Positions 41,722 through 51,560 are shown, counted from the stretch's first letter. The stretch is DNA of 64,000 nt from Pluralibacter gergoviae ATCC 33028 = NBRC 105706 (GCF_001598855.1 NZ_BCZS01000013.1:91732-155731), one strand, 5' to 3'. Program-made: numbers and translations. The notes: generated from the sequence alone by a model not told the origin.

Positions 41722-42270
41722 TCAGGAGTGCGTTTGCGCGTACTGCTTCACCGCGGCCATCGTCTTCTCGATGTGCGCGTCGGGATTGCGGTCGGTGTAG
41801 CTCAGCAGAATTTTGCCGTCGGGAGCGATCACGAAAGAGGTACGGTCCGACAGCGTTTTGCCGTTCATCTGCATCTGGGTCTGGTATTCGCCGGCCACTT
41901 TGGCCCCCGGATCGGCGGCGACGGCAAATTTGTTGCGGCACTCGACCTCGGAGAATTTATCGACCTGATCGATATTGCCCGCCGTTACGCCGACCACCGT
42001 GGCGCCGAGCTTATTGAACTGGTCGGTGGCTTCGGCAAAATCGTGGGCCTCCAGGGTACAGCCTTTGGTGAAGGCGGCGGGGAAGAAGTAGAGCACTACC
42101 GGCCCCTTCTTCAGCGCCTGCTGCAGAGAGAAGTCCATCGGCTTGCCGCCCAGCGCGGCCTTGAGGGTGAAGTCCGGCGCCTGGGCGCCCTTTTCCAGCG
42201 CCGCGCTGGCGGTAAAGCTTGCGAGGGTCAGCGCCGCGGCGGCGCACAGCAGGGAGAGGCGATGTTTCAT
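41722..42270 (-). CDS. Periplasmic peroxiredoxin (AhpC/TSA, BCP/PrxQ-like)
   Basis: Reduces hydrogen peroxide or organic peroxides in the periplasm. The 182-residue protein has a signal peptide (MKHRLSLLCAAAALTLASFTASAA; start at 42270 with GGAG upstream) and a PrxQ-like core with peroxidatic Cys in FTKGCTLEAHDF; a second Cys in VECRNKFAV may resolve it. The export signal is unusual for this subfamily, normally cytoplasmic. First gene of the redox operon; electrons probably come from the DsbD-like protein next to it. Confidence 0.9.
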   Translation of the reverse strand: MKHRLSLLCAAAALTLASFTASAALEKGAQAPDFTLKAALGGKPMDFSLQQALKKGPVVLYFFPAAFTKGCTLEAHDFAEATDQFNKLGATVVGVTAGNIDQVDKFSEVECRNKFAVAADPGAKVAGEYQTQMQMNGKTLSDRTSFVIAPDGKILLSYTDRNPDAHIEKTMAAVKQYAQTHS

Positions 42271-42420
42271 GGTAGGCTCCAGTAGCAAAAGTGTGTTGTC
42301 ATTTATCAGTTCGTTAGAACGCTAATAAAAGTTTCGCTGCTGGAAAAATTTCTGCCACTTTCTTTTCCGCCGGGGCCGGAAAGGCTGACCGGGCGGGCGC
42401 CCGGTCGCGGTATTAACACG

Positions 42421-43296
42421 CTATGCGCGATTATCGCTGAGGGCGTTAAGCACCTTCAGGGCCGATTCCGGCAGCGTCAGCGCCGCAGCGGCCAGGTTCT
42501 GCTCCAGGTGCGCCAGCGACGAGGTGCCGGGGATCAGCAGAATGTTGGGCGAGCGCTGCAGCAGCCAGGCCAGGGCCACCTGCATCGGCGTGGCGTCGAG
42601 CGAGGCCGCAACATCGTTCAGGGTCTGCGAGTCCAGCGGCGTAAAACCGCCCAGCGGGAAGAAAGGCACGTAGGGGATATGCTGCGCCGCCAGGGCGTCG
42701 ATCAGCGCGTCGTCCCCGCGGTTGGCGACGTTATAGAAGTTCTGCACGCAGACGATATCGGTCATTTTCTGCGCGTCCGCAACCTGCCTGGCGGTGACGT
42801 TACTCAGGCCGATGTGGCGGATAAGCCCGCGCTCCTTGAGCGCGATAAGCGTCTCAAGCGGCTCTTCCAGCGGCCCCTCTTCCGGCCCGTGGGTGCCGTG
42901 CATGCTGCGCAGGTTAACCACGTCCAGCGCCTCCAGGCCCAGGTTACGCAGGTTATCCTCCACCGCGCGGGTCAATTCCGGCGCGCTCAGGGCGGGCAGC
43001 CAGTTGCCCTGCTCATCGCGGCGGGCGCTGACCTTGGTGACGATGGTCAGGTTATCCGCATAGGGATGCAGCGCCTTTTTAATGATCTGGTTGGTGACGT
43101 GGGGGCCGTAAAAGTCGGAGGTATCAATGTGGTTGACGTCCGCCGCCACGGCGGCCTGCAGAACCTTCACCGCCATGTCGGGATCTTTGGGCGGGCCGAA
43201 CACCCCGGGCCCCGCCAGCTGCATAGCCCCGTAGCCGAGACGATAGACCTCGCGATCTCCAAGTTGACAATGGCCGGACTGCGTAACGCTGGACAT
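42421..43296 (-). CDS. ydbC: Aldo/keto reductase (YdbC-like)
   Basis: NADPH-dependent reductase, E. coli YdbC type. The 291-residue TIM-barrel enzyme shows MQLAGPGVFGPPKDP, catalytic residues in HIDTSDFYGPHVTNQIIKKAL (Asp, Tyr), VTKVSARR (Lys), LRSMHG (His position) and HIGLSNV, and ends with the NADPH-binding LIPGTSSLAHLEQNLAA. Symbol by recalled similarity to E. coli YdbC. It stands alone; the substrate is open. Confidence 0.85.
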   Translation of the reverse strand: MSSVTQSGHCQLGDREVYRLGYGAMQLAGPGVFGPPKDPDMAVKVLQAAVAADVNHIDTSDFYGPHVTNQIIKKALHPYADNLTIVTKVSARRDEQGNWLPALSAPELTRAVEDNLRNLGLEALDVVNLRSMHGTHGPEEGPLEEPLETLIALKERGLIRHIGLSNVTARQVADAQKMTDIVCVQNFYNVANRGDDALIDALAAQHIPYVPFFPLGGFTPLDSQTLNDVAASLDATPMQVALAWLLQRSPNILLIPGTSSLAHLEQNLAAAALTLPESALKVLNALSDNRA

Positions 43297-43363
43297 AGCT
43301 CTTTCCTCTTAAATGGCAACGACGTCAGTGTAGCGCCGTTGCCCGAAGAATAAAGCAGTAACC

Positions 43364-44593
43364 TTATCCGAGGAACATCACCGAGACGCAGAGCAGGCCC
43401 ACGATCAGGGTGATCAGGCTGCCGGTGGAGCGGTAGGGCCGCAGGGAAGGGATCAGATAGGTTGAAACGGTCGGCATAATAAACAGGATCATCGCGATCA
43501 GCGGGCCGCTGATGGCGTAAATCATCGACATGGCGTTAGGGTTAATGCAGCAGACGAGGAACGTTACCGCCGAGACCAGCACAATCGAGGTGGCGCGGTT
43601 GAACGCCCGGCTCTTGCGCACCCCCAGCTGATTGAGCGAGGCGCGAACGATCTCGCTGGCCCCTTCAATCACCCCGAAGTAGGTGCCGAGAAACGACTTC
43701 GACATGGCGACAATCGCCACCACAATCCCCGATACCGCCAGCCAGTGCGGCGCCGAGGGCAGCATCGCCAGCGCCGACAGGATGGTGACGCCCTCATCCT
43801 TGGCGTGGGTAATGTAGCTCTCGGGGATCGCCAGCAGGCAGCTGAAAACGAAGAACAGCACGCTCAGGCAGATGATCAGATAGGCAATGCGCATGATTTT
43901 TTTGCATTTATCCATAGCGCCCGCGCCGAATTTCTCCCGCCGGTCGATGGCGAAGGTGGAGATTATCGGGGTATGGCTAAACGCAAAAACCATCACCGGA
44001 ATCGACAGCCACACCTGGTGCAGGGTGTGCGCGTTCAGGGTGAGCTGGCCGCTAAAGCGCGCGGGCTCCCAGCGGCCGGTCAGGTAGAGCGAGAGGAACA
44101 GGAAGTAGGCAATCAGCGGGAATACCAGGAATCCCATCACCTTCAGCGTCGCGTGGCGGCCCATCAGGAAAATCAGGTTCAGCACCAGCACCACGCCGAG
44201 GCTGACCAGCATCCGGATACCGGGCGTCACGCTCATCTGTTTTGCCAGCTGTTCGGTCAGGGAGTTGGTGATGGCCACCGCGTAGATAAGGATCACCACG
44301 AAGAAGGCGATGAAATAGAGCGAAGTGATGAGGTTGCCGATTTTCTTGCCGTAGTAGTGGCTCACCGCCCCGGTAATACCGACGCTGGCCGGCAGATTGC
44401 TGGCGAGAATAAACTGGCACAGCGCCCGGTGGGGCCAGTAGGTCAGCGGCCATGCCACGAGGGCGGTAATCAGAAGCACCATCGCGCCGGCGGAGCCGAG
44501 CTGAATCGGCAGGAACAGGGTGCCGGCCCCTACCGCAGTACCATATAAGGCGAAACTCCACAGCGTCTCGTCTTTTGACCAGATTCTCGACAT
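43364..44593 (-). CDS. yqeG: SdaC/TdcC-family amino acid transporter (YqeG-like)
   Basis: Inner-membrane serine/threonine-type proton symporter of the HAAAP family. The 409-residue protein has 11 hydrophobic segments, opens with WSKDETLWSFALYGTAVGAGTLFLPIQLG (family signature) and has HTPIISTFAIDRREKFG in the middle. In E. coli yqeG stands next to yqeF, and here it is divergent from yqeF with 219 bases between, which supports the symbol. Substrate unproven. Confidence 0.88.
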   Translation of the reverse strand: MSRIWSKDETLWSFALYGTAVGAGTLFLPIQLGSAGAMVLLITALVAWPLTYWPHRALCQFILASNLPASVGITGAVSHYYGKKIGNLITSLYFIAFFVVILIYAVAITNSLTEQLAKQMSVTPGIRMLVSLGVVLVLNLIFLMGRHATLKVMGFLVFPLIAYFLFLSLYLTGRWEPARFSGQLTLNAHTLHQVWLSIPVMVFAFSHTPIISTFAIDRREKFGAGAMDKCKKIMRIAYLIICLSVLFFVFSCLLAIPESYITHAKDEGVTILSALAMLPSAPHWLAVSGIVVAIVAMSKSFLGTYFGVIEGASEIVRASLNQLGVRKSRAFNRATSIVLVSAVTFLVCCINPNAMSMIYAISGPLIAMILFIMPTVSTYLIPSLRPYRSTGSLITLIVGLLCVSVMFLG

Positions 44594-44722
44594 TAGTTGA
44601 ACTTTTAAACCAGATTAGTAAAAAATGAGGGCGAATTTATCATATTTACGCCGCGGGAGGGGACGGGTTTTACAGTCTGCGGCCGGTGAGTGATTGAATG
44701 TTAAATAAAGACGCTTTTCCTT

Positions 44723-44738
44723 TGTGATAGGATTCACT
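44723..44738. promoter_or_regulatory. CRP site in the yqeG-yqeF spacer
   Basis: TGTGA-taggat-TCACT is a one-mismatch CRP site 75 bases before yqeF and 130 before yqeG, suggesting catabolite control of one or both. Confidence 0.6.
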
Positions 44739-44812
44739 TTTTTTAAACAAGCAAAATAAAAGTTGATAACAATCCTCTACTATAACCAGATTAATTCAGG
44801 CTGGGGTCGGGG

Positions 44813-45985
44813 ATGAAAGACGTCGTTATCGTAGGTGCGGTTCGCACGCCCATAGGCTGCTTCCAGGGGGCGCTCTCCTCTTTTACCGCCGTGGAGCTGG
44901 GCAGCGTGGTGGTGAAGGCGCTGGTCGAACGCAGCGGGCTGGATCCGCTGGCGGTCGATGAGGTGATCCTCGGCCAGGTGCTCACCGCCGGCGCCGGGCA
45001 AAATCCCGCCCGCCAGTCGGCCATTCGCGGCGGCCTGCCGAATACGGTCTCCGCCATAACCATCAACGATGTCTGCGGCTCCGGCCTGAAGGCGCTGCAC
45101 CTCGCCACCCAGGCGATTCAGTGCGGCGAAGCCGACGTGGTGATCGCCGGCGGGCAGGAGAACATGAGCCGCGCTCCGCACGTGCTGACCGACAGCCGCA
45201 CCGGCGCCCAGCTCGGCAACAGCCAGCTTATCGACAGTCTCGTTCACGACGGCCTCTGGGACGCCTTCAACGACTACCACATGGGCGTCACCGCCGAGAA
45301 CCTCGCCCGCGAATACGGCATTAGCCGGGAACTGCAGGACGCCTGGGCGCTCAGCTCTCAGCAGAAGGCGCGGCGGGCCATCGACTCCGGCCGCTTTCGC
45401 GATGAAATTGTTCCGGTTGTGAGTGCGCAGAGGGGCATAAAGGTCGATACCGATGAGCAGCCCCGCACCGACGCCAGCGCCGAAGAGCTGGCGGGCCTGA
45501 TCCCGTCTTTTGACGTCTCCGGCTCGGTGACGGCGGGCAACGCCTCCTCGATTAACGACGGCGCGGCGGCGGTGATGATGATGAGCGAAAGCAAAGCGCA
45601 GGAGCTTGGTCTGCCGGTGCTCGCCCGCATTCGCGCCTTCGCCAGCGTCGGCGTCGATCCCGCCCTGATGGGCATCGCGCCGGTGTACGCCACCCGCCGC
45701 TGCCTGGAGCGGGTCGGCTGGCAGCTCAGCGAGGTGGATTTGATTGAGGCCAACGAGGCGTTTGCCGCCCAGGCAATCTCCGTCGGCCGCGAGCTGGAGT
45801 GGGACGAGAGCCGGGTTAACGTCAACGGCGGCGCTATTGCCCTCGGCCACCCGATCGGCGCTTCCGGCTGCCGCATTCTGGTATCGCTGGTGCATGAGAT
45901 GATCAAGCGCAAGGCCCGCCGGGGGCTGGCAACGCTGTGCATCGGCGGCGGTCAGGGCGTAGCCCTGGCGGTGGAGCGGGAGTAG
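44813..45985 (+). CDS. yqeF: Acetyl-CoA C-acetyltransferase (YqeF)
   Basis: Thiolase forming or cleaving acetoacetyl-CoA. The 390-residue protein has all catalytic parts: nucleophile Cys88 in NDVCGSGLKALHLA, His in IALGHPIGASGCR and the second Cys in ATLCIGGGQG, with CoA-binding VTAGNASSINDGAAA. Nearly the whole sequence agrees with my recollection of E. coli YqeF (for example LGQVLTAGAGQNPARQ). Its stop is adjacent to the end of the convergent sigma-54 activator gene. Confidence 0.94.
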   Translation: MKDVVIVGAVRTPIGCFQGALSSFTAVELGSVVVKALVERSGLDPLAVDEVILGQVLTAGAGQNPARQSAIRGGLPNTVSAITINDVCGSGLKALHLATQAIQCGEADVVIAGGQENMSRAPHVLTDSRTGAQLGNSQLIDSLVHDGLWDAFNDYHMGVTAENLAREYGISRELQDAWALSSQQKARRAIDSGRFRDEIVPVVSAQRGIKVDTDEQPRTDASAEELAGLIPSFDVSGSVTAGNASSINDGAAAVMMMSESKAQELGLPVLARIRAFASVGVDPALMGIAPVYATRRCLERVGWQLSEVDLIEANEAFAAQAISVGRELEWDESRVNVNGGAIALGHPIGASGCRILVSLVHEMIKRKARRGLATLCIGGGQGVALAVERE

Positions 45986-47767
45986 CTACTCGCCGCCGGC
46001 CCGGGCGCCGCGCCGGTAGAGGGTACTGCGCGCGACGCCCAGCGCCTGCGCCGCTTTACTGATGTTGCCGTTATAGCGCGCCAGCGTTTCCGCAATCAGC
46101 CGTTCATCCTGCTTTTGCCGCTCTCCTCCCGCGTCGTGTTCCGTCTCACGGTATTCCGCCGGCAGGTCGTCATTGTCCAGCTGCGTATGGTCATCCGCCA
46201 GCGCCAGCAGCACCTTCAGCACGCTGCGCAGCTGGCGTACGTTGCCCGGCCAGGGGTGGCGCGCCAGCGTGGTGACCAGCGCCGGGGCTAGGGTGATACC
46301 GCGCACATCGCCTCCCAGCTCGTGCCACAGCCGCTGGATAAAGGCGGGCAGGGCGGGCCACTGCCGCAGCGGCGGGATGGTCATGGCAAACTCCTGCAGG
46401 CGGTAGAGCAGATCCTCGCGAAACTCGCCGTCGGCCACGCGCTGCGCCAGATTGCGGTGGGTGGCGCAAATTACCGCGAAGTTTACCGGCCAGCTGCGGC
46501 TGCCGCCCAGCGGAGCAACCTCTTTCTCCTGCAGCACGCGCAGCAGCCGGGTCTGCAGCGCCAGCGGCATATCGCCGATCTCATCGAGGAACAGCACGCC
46601 GCCGTCGGCTTCGCGGATCTTGCCGATATAGCCATTTTTGCTGGCGCCGGTAAAGGCGCCCGGCTGGTAGCCAAACAGCTCGGATTCGATCAGCGACTCC
46701 GGAATCGCCGCGCAGTTGATGGCGACGAATTTGCCCTCGCGCCAGCGGCTGTGCCGGTGCAGGGCCTGGCTGATGAACTCTTTACCGCAGCCGGTTTCGC
46801 CGTGAATGCACAGCGATACGCCGGCGTTGAGCAGGCGCACCATCTTTTCGCCGTCGCGGCCCCCGGAGAAGGGAAACACCGGTCCGGCAGCGGGCGGCGC
46901 GGCGCTGACCGCGCGCTGCGCCGGCGCCCGCAGGCGGACATAGAGGCGACCGTGGCGGGGGCTATCAACCGGCAGCGGCACGCTGTTGGGGCTCTGCTGC
47001 AGCGTCGGAAAGAGCTGGCTGAAGGTCGCGCTGCCGACCCGCTCACTGCTTATCCCCAGGGCTATCAGGGCCTGACGGTTGGCGGCAGTCAGCAGATTAT
47101 CGGAGAACACCAGCAGTCCCTCTTCGGCGCTGTCGAGCTTCCCGAGCTGCGGATGCACGCTCACCAGCCACTGCTGCGGGTGCAGACTCTGCTTAACCCA
47201 CAGGTACTCAATCTGCTTCGCGGCGGCCTGCACCCACGCCAGGGTGTCGGTGTGGGCGAAATGCGCCGGGCCGGAGACATCCAGCACGCCGGCAACGCGG
47301 CCGTCGGGCGCCTGCAGCGGCATTGCCGCGCAGTAGAGGTCCTGATTGCTGGCGAGGAAGTGCTGGCGACCTTCGATTTCGCAGCTATCGTCAATGGCCA
47401 GCGCGGTACCGATGGCGTTGGTGCCGCGGCCGCACTCGCTCCACAGATTGCCGGGCGCCAGCGCCACGCGCTGCGCTTTCTGCATGGCGTGCAGATTACC
47501 GAAGGTGTGCATTACCCAGCCGGTGGCGTCTGAAAGGACCACCACGGCCTGTTTATCGGCCATACGCCGGGCCAGCCCGTTCATCACCGGCTGAGAAAGC
47601 TGCTGCAGGCGGGCGTTGCTGGCGATCAGATCCACCAGCTCTCCCTTTGCAAGGCGGGGGAAGTCGTCCGCCGTGCGCTCCAGCCCATAAAGCTGGCTGC
47701 GCGACCAGGAGTCGCTCAGCAGCGGCGTGTCGCGACCGGCGGGGGTGGCTGAACCGTTATCCTGCAT
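45986..47767 (-). CDS. acoR: Sigma-54-dependent activator, AcoR-like
   Basis: Enhancer-binding protein that activates sigma-54 promoters. The 593-residue protein has an N-terminal GAF-type sensor (about residues 60-200; MNGLARRMADKQAVVVLSDATGW, GNLWSECGRGTNAIGTAL), an AAA+ domain with Walker A GETGCGKE (about 322), the sigma-54 contact motif GAFTGA (about 369) and Walker B GGVLFLDEIGD, and a C-terminal Fis-type helix-turn-helix (NGNISKAAQALGVARSTLYRR). The sensor layout is that of AcoR. It is divergent from the aldehyde dehydrogenase gene, which has a -24/-12 promoter and palindromic sites upstream; acetaldehyde, acetoin or an alcohol is the likely signal. Confidence 0.88.
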   Translation of the reverse strand: MQDNGSATPAGRDTPLLSDSWSRSQLYGLERTADDFPRLAKGELVDLIASNARLQQLSQPVMNGLARRMADKQAVVVLSDATGWVMHTFGNLHAMQKAQRVALAPGNLWSECGRGTNAIGTALAIDDSCEIEGRQHFLASNQDLYCAAMPLQAPDGRVAGVLDVSGPAHFAHTDTLAWVQAAAKQIEYLWVKQSLHPQQWLVSVHPQLGKLDSAEEGLLVFSDNLLTAANRQALIALGISSERVGSATFSQLFPTLQQSPNSVPLPVDSPRHGRLYVRLRAPAQRAVSAAPPAAGPVFPFSGGRDGEKMVRLLNAGVSLCIHGETGCGKEFISQALHRHSRWREGKFVAINCAAIPESLIESELFGYQPGAFTGASKNGYIGKIREADGGVLFLDEIGDMPLALQTRLLRVLQEKEVAPLGGSRSWPVNFAVICATHRNLAQRVADGEFREDLLYRLQEFAMTIPPLRQWPALPAFIQRLWHELGGDVRGITLAPALVTTLARHPWPGNVRQLRSVLKVLLALADDHTQLDNDDLPAEYRETEHDAGGERQKQDERLIAETLARYNGNISKAAQALGVARSTLYRRGARAGGE

Positions 47768-47792
47768 TGCTCACCTCAGGGCTGAAAAGGAA

Positions 47793-47844
47793 GTGTTGCG
47801 ACATTGTAGCCATAAGGTTTTATTCGTGTTGCGATACGCAACAC
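47793..47844. promoter_or_regulatory. Candidate upstream activator sites for the AcoR-like protein
   Basis: A palindrome GTGTTGCG-ata-CGCAACAC spans 47826-47844, and a second GTGTTGCG half-site starts at 47793. Both lie about 100-150 bases before the -24/-12 promoter, the usual distance for a sigma-54 enhancer. Confidence 0.7.
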
Positions 47845-47939
47845 AGAAGGCGATATTTTGTTCATGAAGGGCACGTTTCTTGAACGTGAATTTATTTAAC
47901 TTATTAATAAATAATAATTTATTTTTGAACGAAAAAAGC

Positions 47940-47955
47940 TGGCACGACGGATGCA
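47940..47955 (+). promoter_or_regulatory. Sigma-54 promoter of the aldehyde/alcohol dehydrogenase operon
   Basis: TGGCACG-acgg-ATGCA matches the -24 GG and -12 GC elements with correct spacing, 72 bases before the aldehyde dehydrogenase start. Confidence 0.85.
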
Positions 47956-48027
47956 CTCCCTACTCAAGGCGCGCGAAAGCAAAAATGAATATGCCGCCGT
48001 TCCTTAACCCTACAGAAGGAGTTTGCG

Positions 48028-49548
48028 ATGCGTTACGCACATCCCGGCCAGCCCGGTGCCCTGTTCAGCCTCAAGGCCACCTACGGCAATTTTATCAACG
48101 GCCAGTTCATCGAGCCGCTCAGCGGCAATTACTTTATGAACACTTCGCCGGTAGACGGCAGCGAGATTGGTCAGTTCCCGCGCTCCGATGCCCGCGACAT
48201 TAACCTGGCGCTCGACGCCGCGCACCGGGCCGCCGAGGCCTGGGGCAAAACCCCGGCGGCCCAGCGCGCCAATCTGCTGCTGCAGGTTGCCGACCGCATT
48301 GAGGCCAATCTCGAACTGCTGGCGGTGGTTGAGAGCTGGGACAACGGCAAGCCGGTGCGAGAAACCCTCAACGCCGACCTGCCGCTGGCGGTGGATCATT
48401 TCCGCTACTTCGCCGGCTGCCTGCGCGCCCAGGAGGGCAGCACCGCCGAGATCGACGAAAATACCGTCGCCTATCACTTTCACGAACCGCTGGGCGTCGT
48501 CGGACAGATCATTCCCTGGAACTTCCCGCTGCTGATGGCCGCCTGGAAGCTGGCGCCGGCGCTGGCGGCCGGCAACTGCGTGGTGCTCAAGCCCGCCGAG
48601 CAGACGCCGCTCAGCATCACCTTCCTGCTGGAATTGATTGGCGACATCTTCCCGGCGGGCGTGCTCAACGTGGTGCAGGGCTTTGGCAAAGAGGCCGGCG
48701 AGGCGCTGGCGACCAGCAAGCGCATCGCCAAGATTGCCTTTACCGGCTCCACGCCGGTGGGCCGCCACATCATGGCCTGCGCGGCGGAGAACATTATTCC
48801 CTGCACCGTCGAGCTGGGCGGCAAGTCGCCCAACATCTACTTTGCCGACGTCATGGACGGCGAAGAGTCGTTTATTGATAAAGCTGTTGAGGGACTGGTG
48901 CTCGGCTTCTTCAACCAGGGCGAGGTCTGCACCTGCCCGTCGCGGGCGCTGATCCACGAGTCCATCTATGAGCGGTTCATGGCGCGGGTGATGGACAAAG
49001 TGGCGGCGATCCGCCGCGGCGATCCTCTTGATACCGACACCATGATCGGCGCCCAGGCTTCCCGCCAGCAGTTCGACAAGATCCTCTCCTACATCCAGAT
49101 AGCGAAGGAGGAGGGCGGCCAGATCCTGACCGGCGGCGATCGCGCGAAGATCGCCGGCGATCTGGATAACGGTTTCTACATCCAGCCGACCCTGATCAAA
49201 GGCACCAACGAGATGCGCAGCTTCCAGGAGGAGATCTTTGGCCCGGTGATCGGCGTCACGACCTTTAAGGATGAAGCGGAAGCGCTGGCTATCGCCAACC
49301 AGACCCAGTTCGGCCTCGGCGCCGGGGTCTGGACCCGCGACAGCAATCTGGCCTACCGCATGGGGCGCGGGATCAAGGCGGGACGCGTCTGGACCAACTG
49401 CTACCACATCTACCCGGCGCATGCGGCCTTCGGCGGCTACAAGCAGTCCGGCGTCGGACGTGAGACCCACAAGATGGCGCTCGACGCCTATCAGAATACC
49501 AAGAACCTGCTGGTCAGCTACAGCGTGGAACCGTTAGGTCTGTTTTAA
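48028..49548 (+). CDS. NAD-dependent aldehyde dehydrogenase (AcoD/ExaC/AldB type)
   Basis: Oxidises acetaldehyde or a similar aldehyde to the acid. The 506-residue protein shows [37 protein letters not shown], catalytic Glu in [13 protein letters not shown] and catalytic Cys in [13 protein letters not shown], and the end [30 protein letters not shown]. This fits the acetaldehyde dehydrogenase II branch (AcoD, ExaC, AldB). GAAGGAG precedes the ATG. It is the first gene after the sigma-54 promoter and is followed by an alcohol dehydrogenase, forming an ethanol/acetaldehyde route. Confidence 0.92.
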   Translation: MRYAHPGQPGALFSLKATYGNFINGQFIEPLSGNYFMNTSPVDGSEIGQFPRSDARDINLALDAAHRAAEAWGKTPAAQRANLLLQVADRIEANLELLAVVESWDNGKPVRETLNADLPLAVDHFRYFAGCLRAQEGSTAEIDENTVAYHFHEPLGVVGQIIPWNFPLLMAAWKLAPALAAGNCVVLKPAEQTPLSITFLLELIGDIFPAGVLNVVQGFGKEAGEALATSKRIAKIAFTGSTPVGRHIMACAAENIIPCTVELGGKSPNIYFADVMDGEESFIDKAVEGLVLGFFNQGEVCTCPSRALIHESIYERFMARVMDKVAAIRRGDPLDTDTMIGAQASRQQFDKILSYIQIAKEEGGQILTGGDRAKIAGDLDNGFYIQPTLIKGTNEMRSFQEEIFGPVIGVTTFKDEAEALAIANQTQFGLGAGVWTRDSNLAYRMGRGIKAGRVWTNCYHIYPAHAAFGGYKQSGVGRETHKMALDAYQNTKNLLVSYSVEPLGLF

Positions 49549-49569
49549 ACCTCACCCTGTTTACGGAGC

Positions 49570-50616
49570 ATGATGATGAATATGAAAATTAAAACCACCA
49601 TGAAAGCCGCAGTTGTGAAGTCGTTTGGCGAACCGTTAGTGATTGAAGAGGTGCCGGTACCCTCGGTCGGACCGGGACAGGTGCTGGTCAAAATTGCCGC
49701 CACCGGCGTCTGTCATACCGACCTGCACGCGGCGGAGGGCGACTGGCCGGTGAAGCCTAACCCGCCGTTTATTCCCGGCCACGAAGGCGTGGGCAATGTG
49801 GTCGCCGTCGGCGACGGCGTCAAACACCTGAAGCTTGGCGACAGGGTCGGCATTCCGTGGCTCTACTCCGCCTGCGGCCACTGCGAGCACTGCCTCGACA
49901 GCTGGGAGACGCTCTGTCTCTCTCAGCAGAACGCCGGTTATTCCGTTAACGGCAGCTTTGCCGAGTATTGCCTGGCGGACGCCAACTACGTCGGCATCAT
50001 TCCCGATAACCTGGAGTTCAACGAAGTTGCGCCGATCCTCTGCGCGGGCGTCACGGTCTACAAAGGGCTGAAAATGACGGATACCAAACCCGGCGACTGG
50101 GTAGTGATCTCCGGCATCGGCGGTCTCGGCCACATGGCGATTCAGTACGCGGTGGCGATGGGTCTCAACGTGGCCGCCGTCGATATCGACGACGCTAAGC
50201 TGGAATTTGCCAAACGCCTCGGCGCAAGCGTGGTGGCGAACGCCAAAAACGTCGATCCGGCGAAGGTATTCCAGGAGGAGTTCGGCGGCGCCCACGGCGT
50301 GCTGGTCACCGCCGTCTCGCCGAAGGCGTTCGAGCAGGCCATCGGCACCATGCGCCGGGGCGGCACGATGGTCCTCAATGGCCTGCCGCCGGGCAAATTC
50401 GATCTCTCTATCTTTGATATGGTGCTGGACGGCATCACCGTGCGCGGCTCTATCGTCGGTACCCGCAAAGATCTGCAGGAGGCGCTGGACTTCGCCGGCC
50501 GCCACAAGGTGAAGGCCAATATCGCCGTCGAGCCGCTGAGCAATATCAACGATATCTTCGCCCGCATGCACGCCGGCAAGATTGAGGGGCGGATTGTGGT
50601 GGATTTGGCGCTGTAG
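49570..50616 (+). CDS. adhP: Zinc-dependent alcohol dehydrogenase (AdhP/AdhA-like)
   Basis: Interconverts alcohols and aldehydes with NAD; partner of the preceding aldehyde dehydrogenase, from which it is separated by 21 bases. The 348-residue medium-chain dehydrogenase has catalytic zinc ligands in [19 protein letters not shown] and the distal Cys, structural zinc Cys in [17 protein letters not shown], and the Rossmann motif [13 protein letters not shown]. The exact start is unclear: several ATGs follow GGAGC, and the third (49576) or fifth (49582) is better spaced than the first; MKAAVV at codon 11 is where many family members begin. Confidence 0.9.
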   Translation: MMMNMKIKTTMKAAVVKSFGEPLVIEEVPVPSVGPGQVLVKIAATGVCHTDLHAAEGDWPVKPNPPFIPGHEGVGNVVAVGDGVKHLKLGDRVGIPWLYSACGHCEHCLDSWETLCLSQQNAGYSVNGSFAEYCLADANYVGIIPDNLEFNEVAPILCAGVTVYKGLKMTDTKPGDWVVISGIGGLGHMAIQYAVAMGLNVAAVDIDDAKLEFAKRLGASVVANAKNVDPAKVFQEEFGGAHGVLVTAVSPKAFEQAIGTMRRGGTMVLNGLPPGKFDLSIFDMVLDGITVRGSIVGTRKDLQEALDFAGRHKVKANIAVEPLSNINDIFARMHAGKIEGRIVVDLAL

Positions 50617-50630
50617 GTTATTAACAGATG

Positions 50631-50657
50631 AGCGAAACCTGGATGGCAGGTTTCGCT
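50631..50657 (+). terminator. Hairpin after the dehydrogenase operon
   Basis: agcgaaacct (50631-50640) pairs perfectly with aggtttcgct (50648-50657); the tail is only moderately T-rich. Confidence 0.65.
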
Positions 50658-50836
50658 CTGTTATGTTGCTATCGGCGTTATGGGAGCTCAGTACGATGAA
50701 GCTGCCGTGAATGATCTGGCCCAGCATATACAGGAGCCTATTTCCTGACGTAGCTTCAGGTTCAATGAGGATGAGACGGGTACGGGTATCGTCAATCTTC
50801 GTGCGCCAGTAAATGCCCATTCAGTGCCTGTCAGAA
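50658..50836. other. Spacer with a possible remnant of a minus-strand gene
   Basis: A minus-strand frame from 50820 begins MGIYWRTKIDDTRTRLILIE and could be the start of a gene, but after about 65 codons it runs into the antisense of the dehydrogenase. It may be the remnant of another gene of the adjacent secretion island. Nothing else is seen. Confidence 0.35.
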
Positions 50837-51558
50837 TTAAAGCTCTGTCATCAGTGGTAACAAGCCAAGATCCAGAAGCTTGATTTCAATATCGTTAGAT
50901 TTGCCGATGTGTTCTTTATTGTTACCATCGAATATATTCTCAGTAGATACAAAGATAGTACCTTTCTGTTTCTCGCCCTCCATTACCGGCACAACTCGGA
51001 CTGCTTCTGGAATTAACCCAGTCAAGATTATGTATGGAATGTATAAAATCCAACCTACAGCCAGTCTGTCAGGGAACACATTCCGCCGCAACAGATTGTA
51101 TCCATTTGAATCGATGCTCATATAGGAACAATCAAAAAATAAAGCGAGATGTGATACGAAGGATATAAATCGACACAATAGGTTCTCTTCATTACTTACA
51201 ACTAAACTTAATTCCACTGAAACTCTATTTTTTTCATCATAAAACATTTTTCTATAAGAGATACCACAGCTATTTTCATCATCATTGGCATCCCATACGC
51301 CATCAACAAACATTGGCATATTTTTTTATATCGGCGTTCCCATTTCAAACGAGTGTTATCTGTTATACTTCCATTCTGAAATGCCACCTGATTGAGAGCT
51401 TGTTTTCTGGAGAAACCCGTTTCATACCAATCCTTTTCCATCTGAGACAAATTATTAATTTGTGCTATGATAAAAATAAAGTGTTCAATTATTTGTGAAA
51501 GCTTAATGTCATCATCTTTGATACGAAAATCAAAATTTACTACAAAACGTGTGCCCAT
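50837..51558 (-). pseudogene. Imm52-type immunity gene A, frameshifted
   Basis: Would protect from toxin A, whose stop lies 2 bases before this start (51558, with GGGAG upstream). The first part (MGTRFVVNFDFRIKDDDIKLSQ...WYETGFSRKQALNQVAF...RRYKK) and second part (MPMFVDGVWDAND...FPDRLAVGWILYIPYI...KGTIFVSTENIFDGNNKEHIGK...LLDLGLLPLMTEL) are in different frames, joined at a run of seven T (51321-51327; seven A on the coding strand) where one more base would restore the frame at the position matching KKN in the other copies. Either a real one-base loss, a phase-variable or slippage site, or an assembly error. The C-terminal half is well conserved, so decay is recent. Confidence 0.75.
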
Positions 51559-51560
51559 AA

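Noticed and set aside
49636..50820. Minus-strand frame of 394 codons across the alcohol dehydrogenase
   Set aside because: Mostly antisense of adhP. Only its first 65 codons lie in free sequence and are noted as a possible remnant.
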